The position numbers and the translations under genes are program-made. Below are positions 16,301-21,298 of a stretch of 21,298 nucleotides of DNA, one piece after another. Position 1 is the stretch's first letter. Every line of letters begins with the position of its first letter. The notes under the pieces were generated by a model. The model was not told the origin of the DNA. It made no database searches and was given only the letters and a program-made list of their open reading frames with translations. This DNA is from Chloroflexaceae bacterium UBA1466. GTDB taxonomy: Bacteria > Chloroflexota > Chloroflexia > Chloroflexales > Chloroflexaceae. Location: NCBI GenBank assembly GCA_002325605.1, contig DCSM01000055.1, positions 1-21,298 of the forward strand. The letters run 5' to 3'.

Positions 16301-16711
16301 AACAAACAGCCTTGGCTCTAAAAGACCAGGAAGAATAAAGAAAGTGATTTTAGGAAGAGCAGAGAGGGTTGATTCAAGACAAGCCCCAAGGGTGACCGCG
16401 CTGGAATCCGCCTGGCCCTCGGCCCTAAATTCAAGGGCCGTATAGGCTACGGTTGAGTCTGGCCGCAATGTTCGGCCATCATCAAGCCGCGCATGAATGT
16501 AGCTGCTGAGATCGCGCTCGGCGGCGGGAGGTAACGAACCCTGCGAGGAGAATCCTTGCAGATCAGCCATTAAGACCAATTGCAAAGCGGCCAAAACAGC
16601 GGTTTTATCAACTCCCGCCTCCCCCGCTAAGTACAAGTTATCCTCAAAAACGAGAGTCGCCTCGCTGAAGCGCTGCCAGTTGTGCAAAAAGATGCGTGTT
16701 AGAACGAACAT
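13310..16711 (-). CDS. MksB/JetC-like SMC protein with altered ATP-binding motifs
   Basis: This 1133-aa protein has the layout of MksB/JetC (EptC), the SMC-like ATPases of MukBEF-like and Wadjet systems, which entrap and extrude DNA. The N-terminal head starts VLTRIFLHNWQRFSEATLVF. The hinge (about 485-645) carries GERPRFLCELLDVPDLRWQN and GPYRFTLVVKPKFFE, flanked by long Gln/Glu-rich coiled coils. The C-terminal head has LPFYLIVSAAFVQLYQ and GLQVITAVPLE. The nucleotide motifs are changed: Walker A is GEAGVDKT (30-37) with Asp35 for Gly; the signature is LGGE (1022-1025) with Leu for Ser; Walker B is IAFQELGPKM with Gln1059 for Asp, while Glu1060 remains. The frame is otherwise intact. Start: ATG 16711 fits the family N-terminus but lacks an SD; in-frame ATG 16732 and TTG 16762 (GGGAG 4 nt ahead) are alternatives. 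No JetA, JetB or JetD is adjacent. Confidence 0.82.
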   Translation of the reverse strand: MFVLTRIFLHNWQRFSEATLVFEDNLYLAGEAGVDKTAVLAALQLVLMADLQGFSSQGSLPPAAERDLSSYIHARLDDGRTLRPDSTVAYTALEFRAEGQADSSAVTLGACLESTLSALPKITFFILPGLLEPRLFVQNGQARSSQELRQELQNRPEAQLFEAGPAYQTALLDALGHLSPLFFAIFQQALHLRLTDLREFFNQWLLVESPLAIQPLQAAKEELETQRSLFSKLEEQLNSLRKIGTQQTKVRKLRERHTEYTVLSNLLRLKNSEAQIAEIKDQLAVFQGEITEIQAQHTVAQATLKSTEEERRQAETAFHQADVVRQRTELQREIDRLTGEAETIHKRWLSLLQELKEALELFAPLLQRPGRHKANEARERRINPKLRNATALPRPSELRLLPEERTKLRLLMDAVASLSPTEPPPTGAIAQLTELLEVALPLLDSACQRMQRLKNDLKRHIKESQERQQKLNTELEDLRAGKRIYPPAVEQLRDLIATVVGERPRFLCELLDVPDLRWQNAVEAMLGPYRFTLVVKPKFFELALQTLNQAQKKENIAGIGLLDVTRMAKGLNEDFEPEPSSLASQVKPTFPALQPFVELVLGDIIACDSPEQLRYNYRAITPEVVMYSDWTARVLPTESYQPWYIGERANQAQIEAREQEFQFLGEQIDLLKQKLELVEGQIERLAHRRALSNLGQRLEAPLDDHSLRAQIEALNAELQAQDLSGVQALDAEMQRLQLLVEQEQEKALTIVKQIATLEQQTRECESRLEVAQQEYQEREQAANEVRARYLHAVEAAEEMFQTCLAQTQLDLAEELRSAETQAKNFETRALNELQTLTQDATTYNTLYQFAAQANNAYDHRYIEEEQRLAATEFAQQQEIFEQVQRRAAEELRTCVLHPLYDQIVACQQQLDRVNHALTQIEIHGERARLIYQPTDESGEYYKLINDTRLIDSGTLFEDDLYGQYRAAFDRFFAALTTNPQNEVEKLVQQQLLDYRHYFAFDFEITAADGSTSRVLQNPNRQLGGEAVLPFYLIVSAAFVQLYQAPEALKGSTIRLIAFQELGPKMDQSRLNKTLDLFQQFGLQVITAVPLEHCAYLTFRKGTSLVLTSNGDAVQIESYASYEERQHSLMVNHA

Positions 16712-16853
16712 AGTTGCATTATCACATTCCATTACGGCAATGAAACCACCTTCTTCAAGCAAACTTCTCCCAAAAATTGCGACTGGGCCATGGCGATTTG
16801 TGCTTGACAGAGCTATTGACCATAAGCGCAGACTAACCTCACAACTTTAGCCT

Positions 16854-16882
16854 AGTGTAACTTGAAACCATTTCAAAGTCAA
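16854..16882 (-). promoter_or_regulatory. promoter of the SMC-like gene with palindrome in the spacer
   Basis: TTGACT, 17-nt spacer, TACACT on the minus strand. The spacer contains the perfect inverted repeat TTGAAA-TGG-TTTCAA (16862-16876), placed where a repressor or MerR-like factor could act. It predicts a leader of 85-136 nt depending on the start codon. Confidence 0.65.
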
Positions 16883-16891
16883 ATCTCCTTG

Positions 16892-16931
16892 TGCCTACAA
16901 ACTGCCCGTCAGAAGGGGCAGTTTGTGGGCG
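16892..16931. repeat. long inverted repeat between divergent promoters
   Basis: GCCTACAAACTGCCC and GGGCAGTTTGTGGGC pair over 15 positions with one G-T pair, around an 8-nt loop (GTCAGAAG). No T-run follows on either strand. It may be a protein-binding site or a remnant of transcription termination. Confidence 0.7.
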
Positions 16932-17022
16932 GGGTTCGCAAAAAGCAAGGGCAATCTACCGCAAGATCAGCTTTGCAACCCTTCCAAAGCACTTTTAAGG
17001 CTGGCCTTTAACGGCGCTTTTG

Positions 17023-17031
17023 TGTTATACT
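17023..17031 (+). promoter_or_regulatory. extended -10 promoter of the zinc-ribbon gene
   Basis: TGTTATACT has the TGN extension and a 5/6 -10 hexamer; no good -35 is present. It overlaps an alternative upstream start codon (17020), which supports the later start at 17092. Confidence 0.5.
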
Positions 17032-17091
17032 GCTGCTGGCAAGCGTAATCTTTGCTCCTTAGCTTCACCCTGTAAAGAAGGGATAAATATT

Positions 17092-17520
17092 ATGGTTGAG
17101 CGCCTTTGCCCCCACTGTCAGCACGGCAACCCGCTCGAAAACCGCTTTTGTGGGCAATGTGGCACTGCGCTGGCGCGGCAGCAACTTGCTCATCCGCAAC
17201 AAGGGCCCCAAAACCAACTTGTGGTCACCGGCCCGCAGTTGCCTGCGCCCCTAAAACAAGTTGGGCAATCGCTGGTGCTGGGGTTAGTCGCGCTGGCCGC
17301 CGAAGCGGGGTTGGCTTGGCTCCAGCGCCGCGTGCAGAACCCAGGTCTTGTTAGCCGAGCTTCAGGCATTTTGCCTGAGCGTTCCTGCGCTAACTGGAAC
17401 CGTACAAAGGAAACTTCTGGTTTTTCAACGGTTGTCAAAGAGCGTGTTGTCCATGTTTGGGAGCAAGGTGTGCTAACCAAAAAGATGGTTGAGCATGTCA
17501 CTTGGCAATGTGAAGAGTAA
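17092..17520 (+). CDS. zinc-ribbon protein with hydrophobic segment
   Basis: This 142-aa protein begins with a treble-clef/zinc-ribbon motif: CPHC (C6, C9), ten residues, CGQC (C20, C23), which should hold one Zn. A Gln/Pro-rich linker follows, then a hydrophobic stretch SLVLGLVALAAEAGLAWL (60-77) that may be a membrane helix. The C-terminal part includes VVKERVVHVWEQGVLTKK. Function is unknown; such zinc-ribbon/membrane proteins often accompany MoxR clusters. The start at 17092 is chosen because AAGGG lies 9 nt upstream and the zinc ribbon then sits at the N-terminus; the frame extends to 17020 but would run through the promoter. It is 43 nt ahead of the next gene, probably in one operon. 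Confidence 0.75.
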   Translation: MVERLCPHCQHGNPLENRFCGQCGTALARQQLAHPQQGPQNQLVVTGPQLPAPLKQVGQSLVLGLVALAAEAGLAWLQRRVQNPGLVSRASGILPERSCANWNRTKETSGFSTVVKERVVHVWEQGVLTKKMVEHVTWQCEE

Positions 17521-17563
17521 GAAGTCATTGTCTATTAAGCAGAAGTAATAAGGTGTAAACATT

Positions 17564-19159
17564 ATGCTTCAGCCATCCACCCCTCACGAAACCCTTTTGC
17601 GGGATCTGCGCCGCATAAGTTTGCGGTTGCGCCTAAGCGATGCGCTTTTTTTTGCCAGCCGCAGCCTTTGGCTTGGGCTGACCGCTTTCGCGCTCCTTGC
17701 GCTTCTGGGCCACTTTCTACCCCTTCCCCTTTGGCGAATTTGGGCCCTTAGTCCCTTGGGCTTTTGGCTTGGCCTCGTGGTTGCTTATCCTCTTTTTCGC
17801 CCGCTCCCCCTCCAGCGCGTAGCCCAGCGAGCCGATAGCCTTTTGTTGCTTTCTGAACGCTTGGCTACGGCGTTGGAATTGCATACCCAGAAAGAGCATG
17901 GGCAACTTGACGATTTGCAGCAGGAAGATGCTGCTAATGTTGGGCATCAGATTCAGCCGCATCAAATTCCTTTCCAAGCTCCTTCCAAAACTTTGCGCTG
18001 GAGTATCATCCCACTTTTTGTCGGTTTAGCCTTACTTTTTTTGCCCAATCCGCAAGATGCCATTCTCGCTGAACGCCAAAAGATTCAACAAACAGTAGAG
18101 AAAGTGGCCAAAGAAGTTGCTGAAATGAAGCAAAAAGTCGCTGAAACGAAAGAACTCAAAGCGGAAGAGCGGGTGGAGTTAGAAAAATATCTAACTGAAT
18201 TACAGGAAAAACTGCGGCGCAATGCTGAGAAGCAAGAAGCGGCTCTCGCTGACCTTTCGGATGCGGAGGCGCATTTGCAACAAAAACTCAAGCCGTTGAC
18301 GGATGCGCGAAAAGCGGCTTTGGAACAGATGGCTCGTAATTTGCAAAATGCTCAAAACCCCGCAGATCAACAGGCTAATCAGCGCCCTAATCTTGACCAA
18401 GTTGCTCAACAATTAGAGCAATTGGCCCAGCAACTTGCGAAGATGACCCCTGAAGAGCGGCAGAAATTGGCAGACCAGCTTAATCAGCAAGCCAAGCAAA
18501 TGACAGCCACTGACCCGCAGACCGCTCAAAATTTAGCCGCTGCTGCAACGGCTTTGCAACAAGGAAATAGTGAGCAGGCTGCCAAACAACTCCAGCAAGT
18601 TGCCCAAAACGCTCGTGAAACGCAGCAGCAAGTTGCGGGTCAGCAAGCCGTTCAGCAGGCGCTCGGCACGATTCAGCAGGGGCGGCAACAGCTTGCTCAA
18701 GCTGGGCAACAACAAGCGCAAACTGGGCAAACTGGGCAAACTGGGCAAACTGGGCAGCAGGGCCAAAAAGCAGGCAGTGGTGGTGGCTCCAGCGCCCAGA
18801 ATTTGGGCCAGCGCCAGTCTGAGAGTAAAGCAGGTGTTGACCAAAATCACCCTGTGGTTTCAGACTCCAAAGGGAATAAGCGGGATATAATATATCAACC
18901 CTACAAAGCTTCGGGCCAAAAAGGTCAAACTGATTCTGTGCAAGGTCAACAGGGCCAACAAGGTCAAACAGAAATTCAACAGGGCCAAAACGAATTGCCT
19001 GGCACAGATAACGCTTCTGTTGTACCCTATCAACAAATTTTCCCTGAATACAACCGCGCCGCAGGTGAAGCCTTAGACCGTAGCGCTGTTCCACCGCATC
19101 TCAAAGAATATGTCCGCAGCTATTTTTCGCAATTAGAGCCAGCATCTGCCCCAAAATAG
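17564..19159 (+). CDS. DUF4175-like membrane protein with coiled coil and Gln-rich tail
   Basis: This 531-aa protein has hydrophobic segments at about 34-54, 61-78 and 147-161. Between the second and third is a cytosolic-type stretch QRVAQRADSLLLLSERLATA, as in DUF4175-like proteins. A long charged coiled coil follows (about 165-350), then a low-complexity Gln/Gly tract with GQT repeats (about 380-400), a second Gly/Gln tract (about 450-480), and a conserved-looking end: VPYQQIFPEYNRAAGEALDR then VPPHLKEYVRSYFSQLEP. That end recurs in membrane proteins of MoxR/DUF58 clusters. Role inferred: a large envelope partner of the MoxR ATPase encoded next. The start has AAGGTG 8 nt upstream. The gene has no signal for cleavage and no enzyme motif. 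Confidence 0.78.
   Translation: MLQPSTPHETLLRDLRRISLRLRLSDALFFASRSLWLGLTAFALLALLGHFLPLPLWRIWALSPLGFWLGLVVAYPLFRPLPLQRVAQRADSLLLLSERLATALELHTQKEHGQLDDLQQEDAANVGHQIQPHQIPFQAPSKTLRWSIIPLFVGLALLFLPNPQDAILAERQKIQQTVEKVAKEVAEMKQKVAETKELKAEERVELEKYLTELQEKLRRNAEKQEAALADLSDAEAHLQQKLKPLTDARKAALEQMARNLQNAQNPADQQANQRPNLDQVAQQLEQLAQQLAKMTPEERQKLADQLNQQAKQMTATDPQTAQNLAAAATALQQGNSEQAAKQLQQVAQNARETQQQVAGQQAVQQALGTIQQGRQQLAQAGQQQAQTGQTGQTGQTGQQGQKAGSGGGSSAQNLGQRQSESKAGVDQNHPVVSDSKGNKRDIIYQPYKASGQKGQTDSVQGQQGQQGQTEIQQGQNELPGTDNASVVPYQQIFPEYNRAAGEALDRSAVPPHLKEYVRSYFSQLEPASAPK
18721..18756 (+). repeat. four tandem copies of a 9-bp unit inside the coding region
   Basis: AACTGGGCA is repeated four times exactly, encoding QTG/GQT units. 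It keeps frame and is likely to vary in copy number by slippage. Confidence 0.9.
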
Positions 19160-19227
19160 GTTTTTGAAATTCTTTGAAACTAAAATCTGGTCTAATTGAC
19201 CTGTAGTTCCTGAGGAGCGAATTAAAG

Positions 19228-20235
19228 ATGACCCATCCGCCCCAAGTCGCGCCTAATGCCGCGTTCAGCCCCGATGAGTTTCGCCAACGGGCCCAGATTA
19301 TTGAGGCCGAAGTTGGCCAGGTGATTGTTGGCCAACGCGACCTCATTCGGCAGACTCTGGTGACTCTTTTGGCTGGGGGCAATGCCTTATTGGAAGGCGT
19401 GCCAGGCCTCGCTAAAACCACACTTGTTCGCACTTTAGCGGAAGTGATAGATTGTAAATTCAGTCGGATTCAGTTTACGCCCGACCTGATGCCCGCCGAT
19501 ATTGTGGGCACAACCTTAATTAGTGAAGATGAGCATGGCCACAAAGCTTTTCGCTTCGAACCAGGGCCGATTTTCGCTAATCTGGTGCTGGCCGATGAGA
19601 TCAATCGAGCTACGCCTAAAACCCAAAGTGCGCTTTTGGAAGCCATGCAGGAGCATACGGTTACGGTAGCCAAGACAATTCATGTGCTTCCGCCGCCCTT
19701 TTTTGTCTTAGCAACGCAAAATCCTTTGGAAATGGAAGGAACTTATCCCCTTCCTGAAGCGCAACTTGACCGCTTTCTGATGAAAATCAACGTAACCTTT
19801 CCTACCTCGGCAGAACTGGTAGAAATTGCCAATCGGACAACGGGAGCTAGACTTCCCCAGCCGCGCAAGGTGGCCAACGGCGAACTCATCAAGCGGATGC
19901 AGTCGCTCGCCCGTACTGTGCCGATTGCCAGCCATGTTCTGGCTTATGCGGCCCGTTTGATCACCGCGACGCACCCGCAGACGAAGGATGCTCCGTCCAT
20001 TGCACGGCAATATATCCGTTATGGGGCTTCGCCACGCGGGATGCAAGCCTTGATTTTGATGGGCAAAATTTTGGCCCTTCTTGATGGGCGGCTCAATGTC
20101 GCTTTTGCCGACCTCCGCGCCGCCGCGCTGCCCGCTTTGCGCCATCGTTGCATTCTCAATTTTGAGGCCCAGGCCGAAGGCGTTAGTTCCGACGAAATCG
20201 TGAAAGGTATCTTGGAGTCTGTGAAGGATGAATAG
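19228..20235 (+). CDS. MoxR-family AAA+ ATPase
   Basis: This 335-aa AAA+ ATPase is of the MoxR/AAA_3 type, a chaperone-like protein that matures or activates VWA-domain partners. Visible are Walker A GVPGLAKT (57-64), Walker B LVLADE (119-124) followed by INRATPKTQSALLEAMQE, sensor-1 region LATQNPLEMEGTYPLPEAQL with N165, and the DRFLMK arginine region (181-186). A C-terminal lid domain follows, with the RYGASPRGMQALI motif typical of MoxR. The start has AGGAG 10 nt ahead. The DUF58 gene downstream is the classical partner; a YbjN gene lies between. No promoter is clear in the 68-nt gap, so it is probably in the same operon as the preceding membrane gene. Confidence 0.95.
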   Translation: MTHPPQVAPNAAFSPDEFRQRAQIIEAEVGQVIVGQRDLIRQTLVTLLAGGNALLEGVPGLAKTTLVRTLAEVIDCKFSRIQFTPDLMPADIVGTTLISEDEHGHKAFRFEPGPIFANLVLADEINRATPKTQSALLEAMQEHTVTVAKTIHVLPPPFFVLATQNPLEMEGTYPLPEAQLDRFLMKINVTFPTSAELVEIANRTTGARLPQPRKVANGELIKRMQSLARTVPIASHVLAYAARLITATHPQTKDAPSIARQYIRYGASPRGMQALILMGKILALLDGRLNVAFADLRAAALPALRHRCILNFEAQAEGVSSDEIVKGILESVKDE

Positions 20236-20295
20236 TAAAAAATTAGAGCCAAATGCTGGCAGCTGGAGCAGTAACGGCAAACACTCGCATCCCTT

Positions 20296-20302
20296 AAAGG
20301 AG
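20296..20302 (+). promoter_or_regulatory. Shine-Dalgarno AAAGGAG that sets the YbjN start
   Basis: It lies 6 nt before ATG 20309. The longer frame from ATG 20228 lacks a comparable site and overlaps the MoxR stop. Confidence 0.75.
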
Positions 20303-20308
20303 AAACCC

Positions 20309-20761
20309 ATGTCCACAACTATCGTGCAGAAATTTGATCGTTCGATGATTGAAGTCTATCTTCAGGAACGAGATTTTAAGTATCTCACAGACCGCGATGG
20401 TGATTTTCGCTTAGATTTCGTTTACGACGAGGAAACGGATTGCGAACCTTCGGTTTGGTTCATCACAGAAGGCGAAGAAAACGAGATTTTCGTGATGCGC
20501 GGGCTTTCAAACAAGCGTATTCGCAAAGAAGACTGGGAAAAAGCGACCAATCTATGTAATGAGTGGAATCAGAAACGGCGCTGGCCGAAAGCCTATCTAA
20601 ACGTGCGCGAACCTGAGGAGAGTACCGCTTCCATTCACCTGGAATTTCAGATCGATTTGGAACATGGCATTCACCAAGATTTGCTCAATAGTATGGCAGC
20701 CACTTTTCTCGCGTCTTCGTTTAACTTTTGGCGTTGGTTGCATCAAGAACAAGGGATGTAA
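20309..20761 (+). CDS. YbjN-domain protein
   Basis: This 150-aa protein matches the YbjN fold (type III secretion chaperone-like), found in proteins proposed to modulate signalling or partner stability. Visible are an N-terminal helix SMIEVYLQERDFKYL, a strand region RDGDFRLDFVYD and SVWFITEG, the motif NLCNEWNQKRRWPKAYLNV, and a C-terminal LEFQIDLEHGIHQDLL followed by FNFWRWL. It is acidic and soluble, with no signal peptide. Start chosen at 20309 because of the AAAGGAG 6 nt upstream; the frame could extend to 20228. It sits between MoxR and DUF58, so it may be a chaperone or adaptor of that pair (inference). Confidence 0.82.
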   Translation: MSTTIVQKFDRSMIEVYLQERDFKYLTDRDGDFRLDFVYDEETDCEPSVWFITEGEENEIFVMRGLSNKRIRKEDWEKATNLCNEWNQKRRWPKAYLNVREPEESTASIHLEFQIDLEHGIHQDLLNSMAATFLASSFNFWRWLHQEQGM

Positions 20762-20786
20762 ACCTCCGCAAAGCTCATGTTAGCCT

Positions 20787-21298
20787 ATGGAAAACCTCTT
20801 CGAAGCAAGCTTTTTACGCAAATTAGACCGCTTGGCCTTAGTGACGCGGCGGGCAATGGGGGGCGAAATGCAAGGCGAACGCCGTAGCCCACGCCGGGGA
20901 ACTTCGGTTGAATTCGCTGATTTTCGCCCCTACACCACGGGCGACGATTTTCGCCAAATTGACTGGAATCTCTATGCGCGGGCCGAGCGGTTTTTTCTCA
21001 AGCTCTTTGTAGCCGAAGAGGAATTAACCTTCCATTTGCTTTTGGATAGCAGCGCCTCGATGGATTGGGGTACGCCCAACAAGTTGCATTATGCTCGACG
21101 ATTGTTGGCGGCCTTTGGTTACATCGCTCTCAGTGGCTTAGACCGCGTCACAATCACGAGTTTCGTAGGCGGCAAGGCTCACCAACTCCCTGGCGTGCGG
21201 GGAAAACGGGGAGCTTTGCCGCTCTTCACTTTTCTGCAAAAAATTGCGCCGAGCGGCCCAGGGAATCTGGCCGCAATGACTAAACGCTACAGCCAAAC
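20787..21298 (+). CDS. DUF58 (VWA-like) protein, N-terminal part (3' end outside window)
   Basis: The frame is open from ATG 20787 to the window end (170 codons). It shows the DUF58 hallmark FADFRPYTTGDDFRQIDWNL followed by YARAERFFLKLF, and the start of a VWA domain with the MIDAS-type LLLDSSASMDWG and a downstream SGLDRVTITSF strand. Known partnership: DUF58 proteins are encoded beside MoxR ATPases, as here. The SD before the ATG is weak. Because the gene is cut by the window, its length and C-terminus are unknown. Confidence 0.9.
   Translation, partial: MENLFEASFLRKLDRLALVTRRAMGGEMQGERRSPRRGTSVEFADFRPYTTGDDFRQIDWNLYARAERFFLKLFVAEEELTFHLLLDSSASMDWGTPNKLHYARRLLAAFGYIALSGLDRVTITSFVGGKAHQLPGVRGKRGALPLFTFLQKIAPSGPGNLAAMTKRYSQ

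Larger units (their letters stand above)
16763..17091. other. divergent intergenic region
   Basis: 329 bp between the left-pointing SMC unit and the right-pointing zinc-ribbon/MoxR unit. It holds both promoters (16854-16882 minus, 17023-17031 plus) and, between them, a long hairpin (16892-16931). No coding potential is convincing here. Confidence 0.7.

Noticed and set aside
13310..16711. Altered Walker motifs explained as sequencing errors
   Set aside because: Three separate motifs are changed by substitutions while the frame stays open for over 1100 codons.
16892..16931. Hairpin read as an intrinsic terminator
   Set aside because: Neither strand has a T-run after the stem, and both flanking genes point away from it.
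17020..17091. 24-codon N-terminal extension of the zinc-ribbon protein
   Set aside because: It begins within the extended -10 promoter, and the SD supports the ATG at 17092.
18721..18756. CRISPR-like repeat
   Set aside because: The units are contiguous 9-mers without spacers inside a coding region.
18480..19094. 204-codon minus-strand frame over the Gln-rich gene
   Set aside because: It is the reverse reading of low-complexity Gln/Gly codons; the + strand protein has membrane segments and a conserved-looking end.
19708..20316. 202-codon minus-strand frame over MoxR
   Set aside because: Antisense to a well-conserved AAA+ gene and without recognisable motifs.

Overview
The window looks like a chromosomal segment of a Chloroflexota-type bacterium. 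This placement is an inference: G+C is moderate by eye, secreted Ig-like repeats are joined by Thr-Pro linkers (LTPTPTAVP), and DUF2157/GDYXXLXY remnants, RsbW-like kinases, PccB-type carboxyltransferases and a MoxR/YbjN/DUF58 group occur together. I do not assign a genus. No rRNA, tRNA, insertion sequence, prophage or CRISPR array is visible.

Left block, mostly + strand (1-5215): the C-terminal part of a repeat-built surface protein, a complete SbcC/Rad50-type ATPase with zinc hook, and an HldE-type PfkB sugar kinase, packed with a 2-nt gap and a 4-nt overlap. It meets a minus-strand block tail to tail at 5212-5215. Minus-strand signalling block (5212-7376): a STAS anti-sigma-factor antagonist, a decayed DUF2157/GDYXXLXY membrane-protein gene, and two overlapping RsbW-like anti-sigma kinases. 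With the STAS protein the kinases form a partner-switching set, but no sigma factor or phosphatase is present.

Minus-strand carboxylase block (7663-12756): a WecG/TagA glycosyltransferase; carboxyltransferase CT-1 behind a near-consensus promoter with an overlapping palindrome; a biotin carrier protein followed by an intrinsic terminator; then a separately promoted second carboxyltransferase (CT-2, propionyl-type) and a VOC protein. Together these supply the transferase and carrier parts of biotin-dependent acyl-CoA carboxylases. The biotin carboxylase must be encoded elsewhere.

Minus-strand SMC block (12882-16711): an SMC-like protein of the MksB/JetC (Wadjet) kind whose Walker A, signature and Walker B motifs are all altered, followed 14 nt later by an unknown 137-aa gene and a terminator. 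The usual partners (JetA kleisin, JetB KITE subunit, JetD nuclease) are absent. A promoter with a palindrome in its spacer drives it. This is the most unusual element of the window.

Right block, + strand (17092-end): a zinc-ribbon protein, a DUF4175-like membrane/coiled-coil protein with a Gln-rich repeat tract, a MoxR AAA ATPase, a YbjN-domain protein and the start of a DUF58 (VWA-like) protein. This resembles a MoxR-type chaperone cluster acting on envelope-associated partners. A 329-bp divergent intergenic region (16763-17091) separates it from the SMC block and carries both promoters and a long hairpin.
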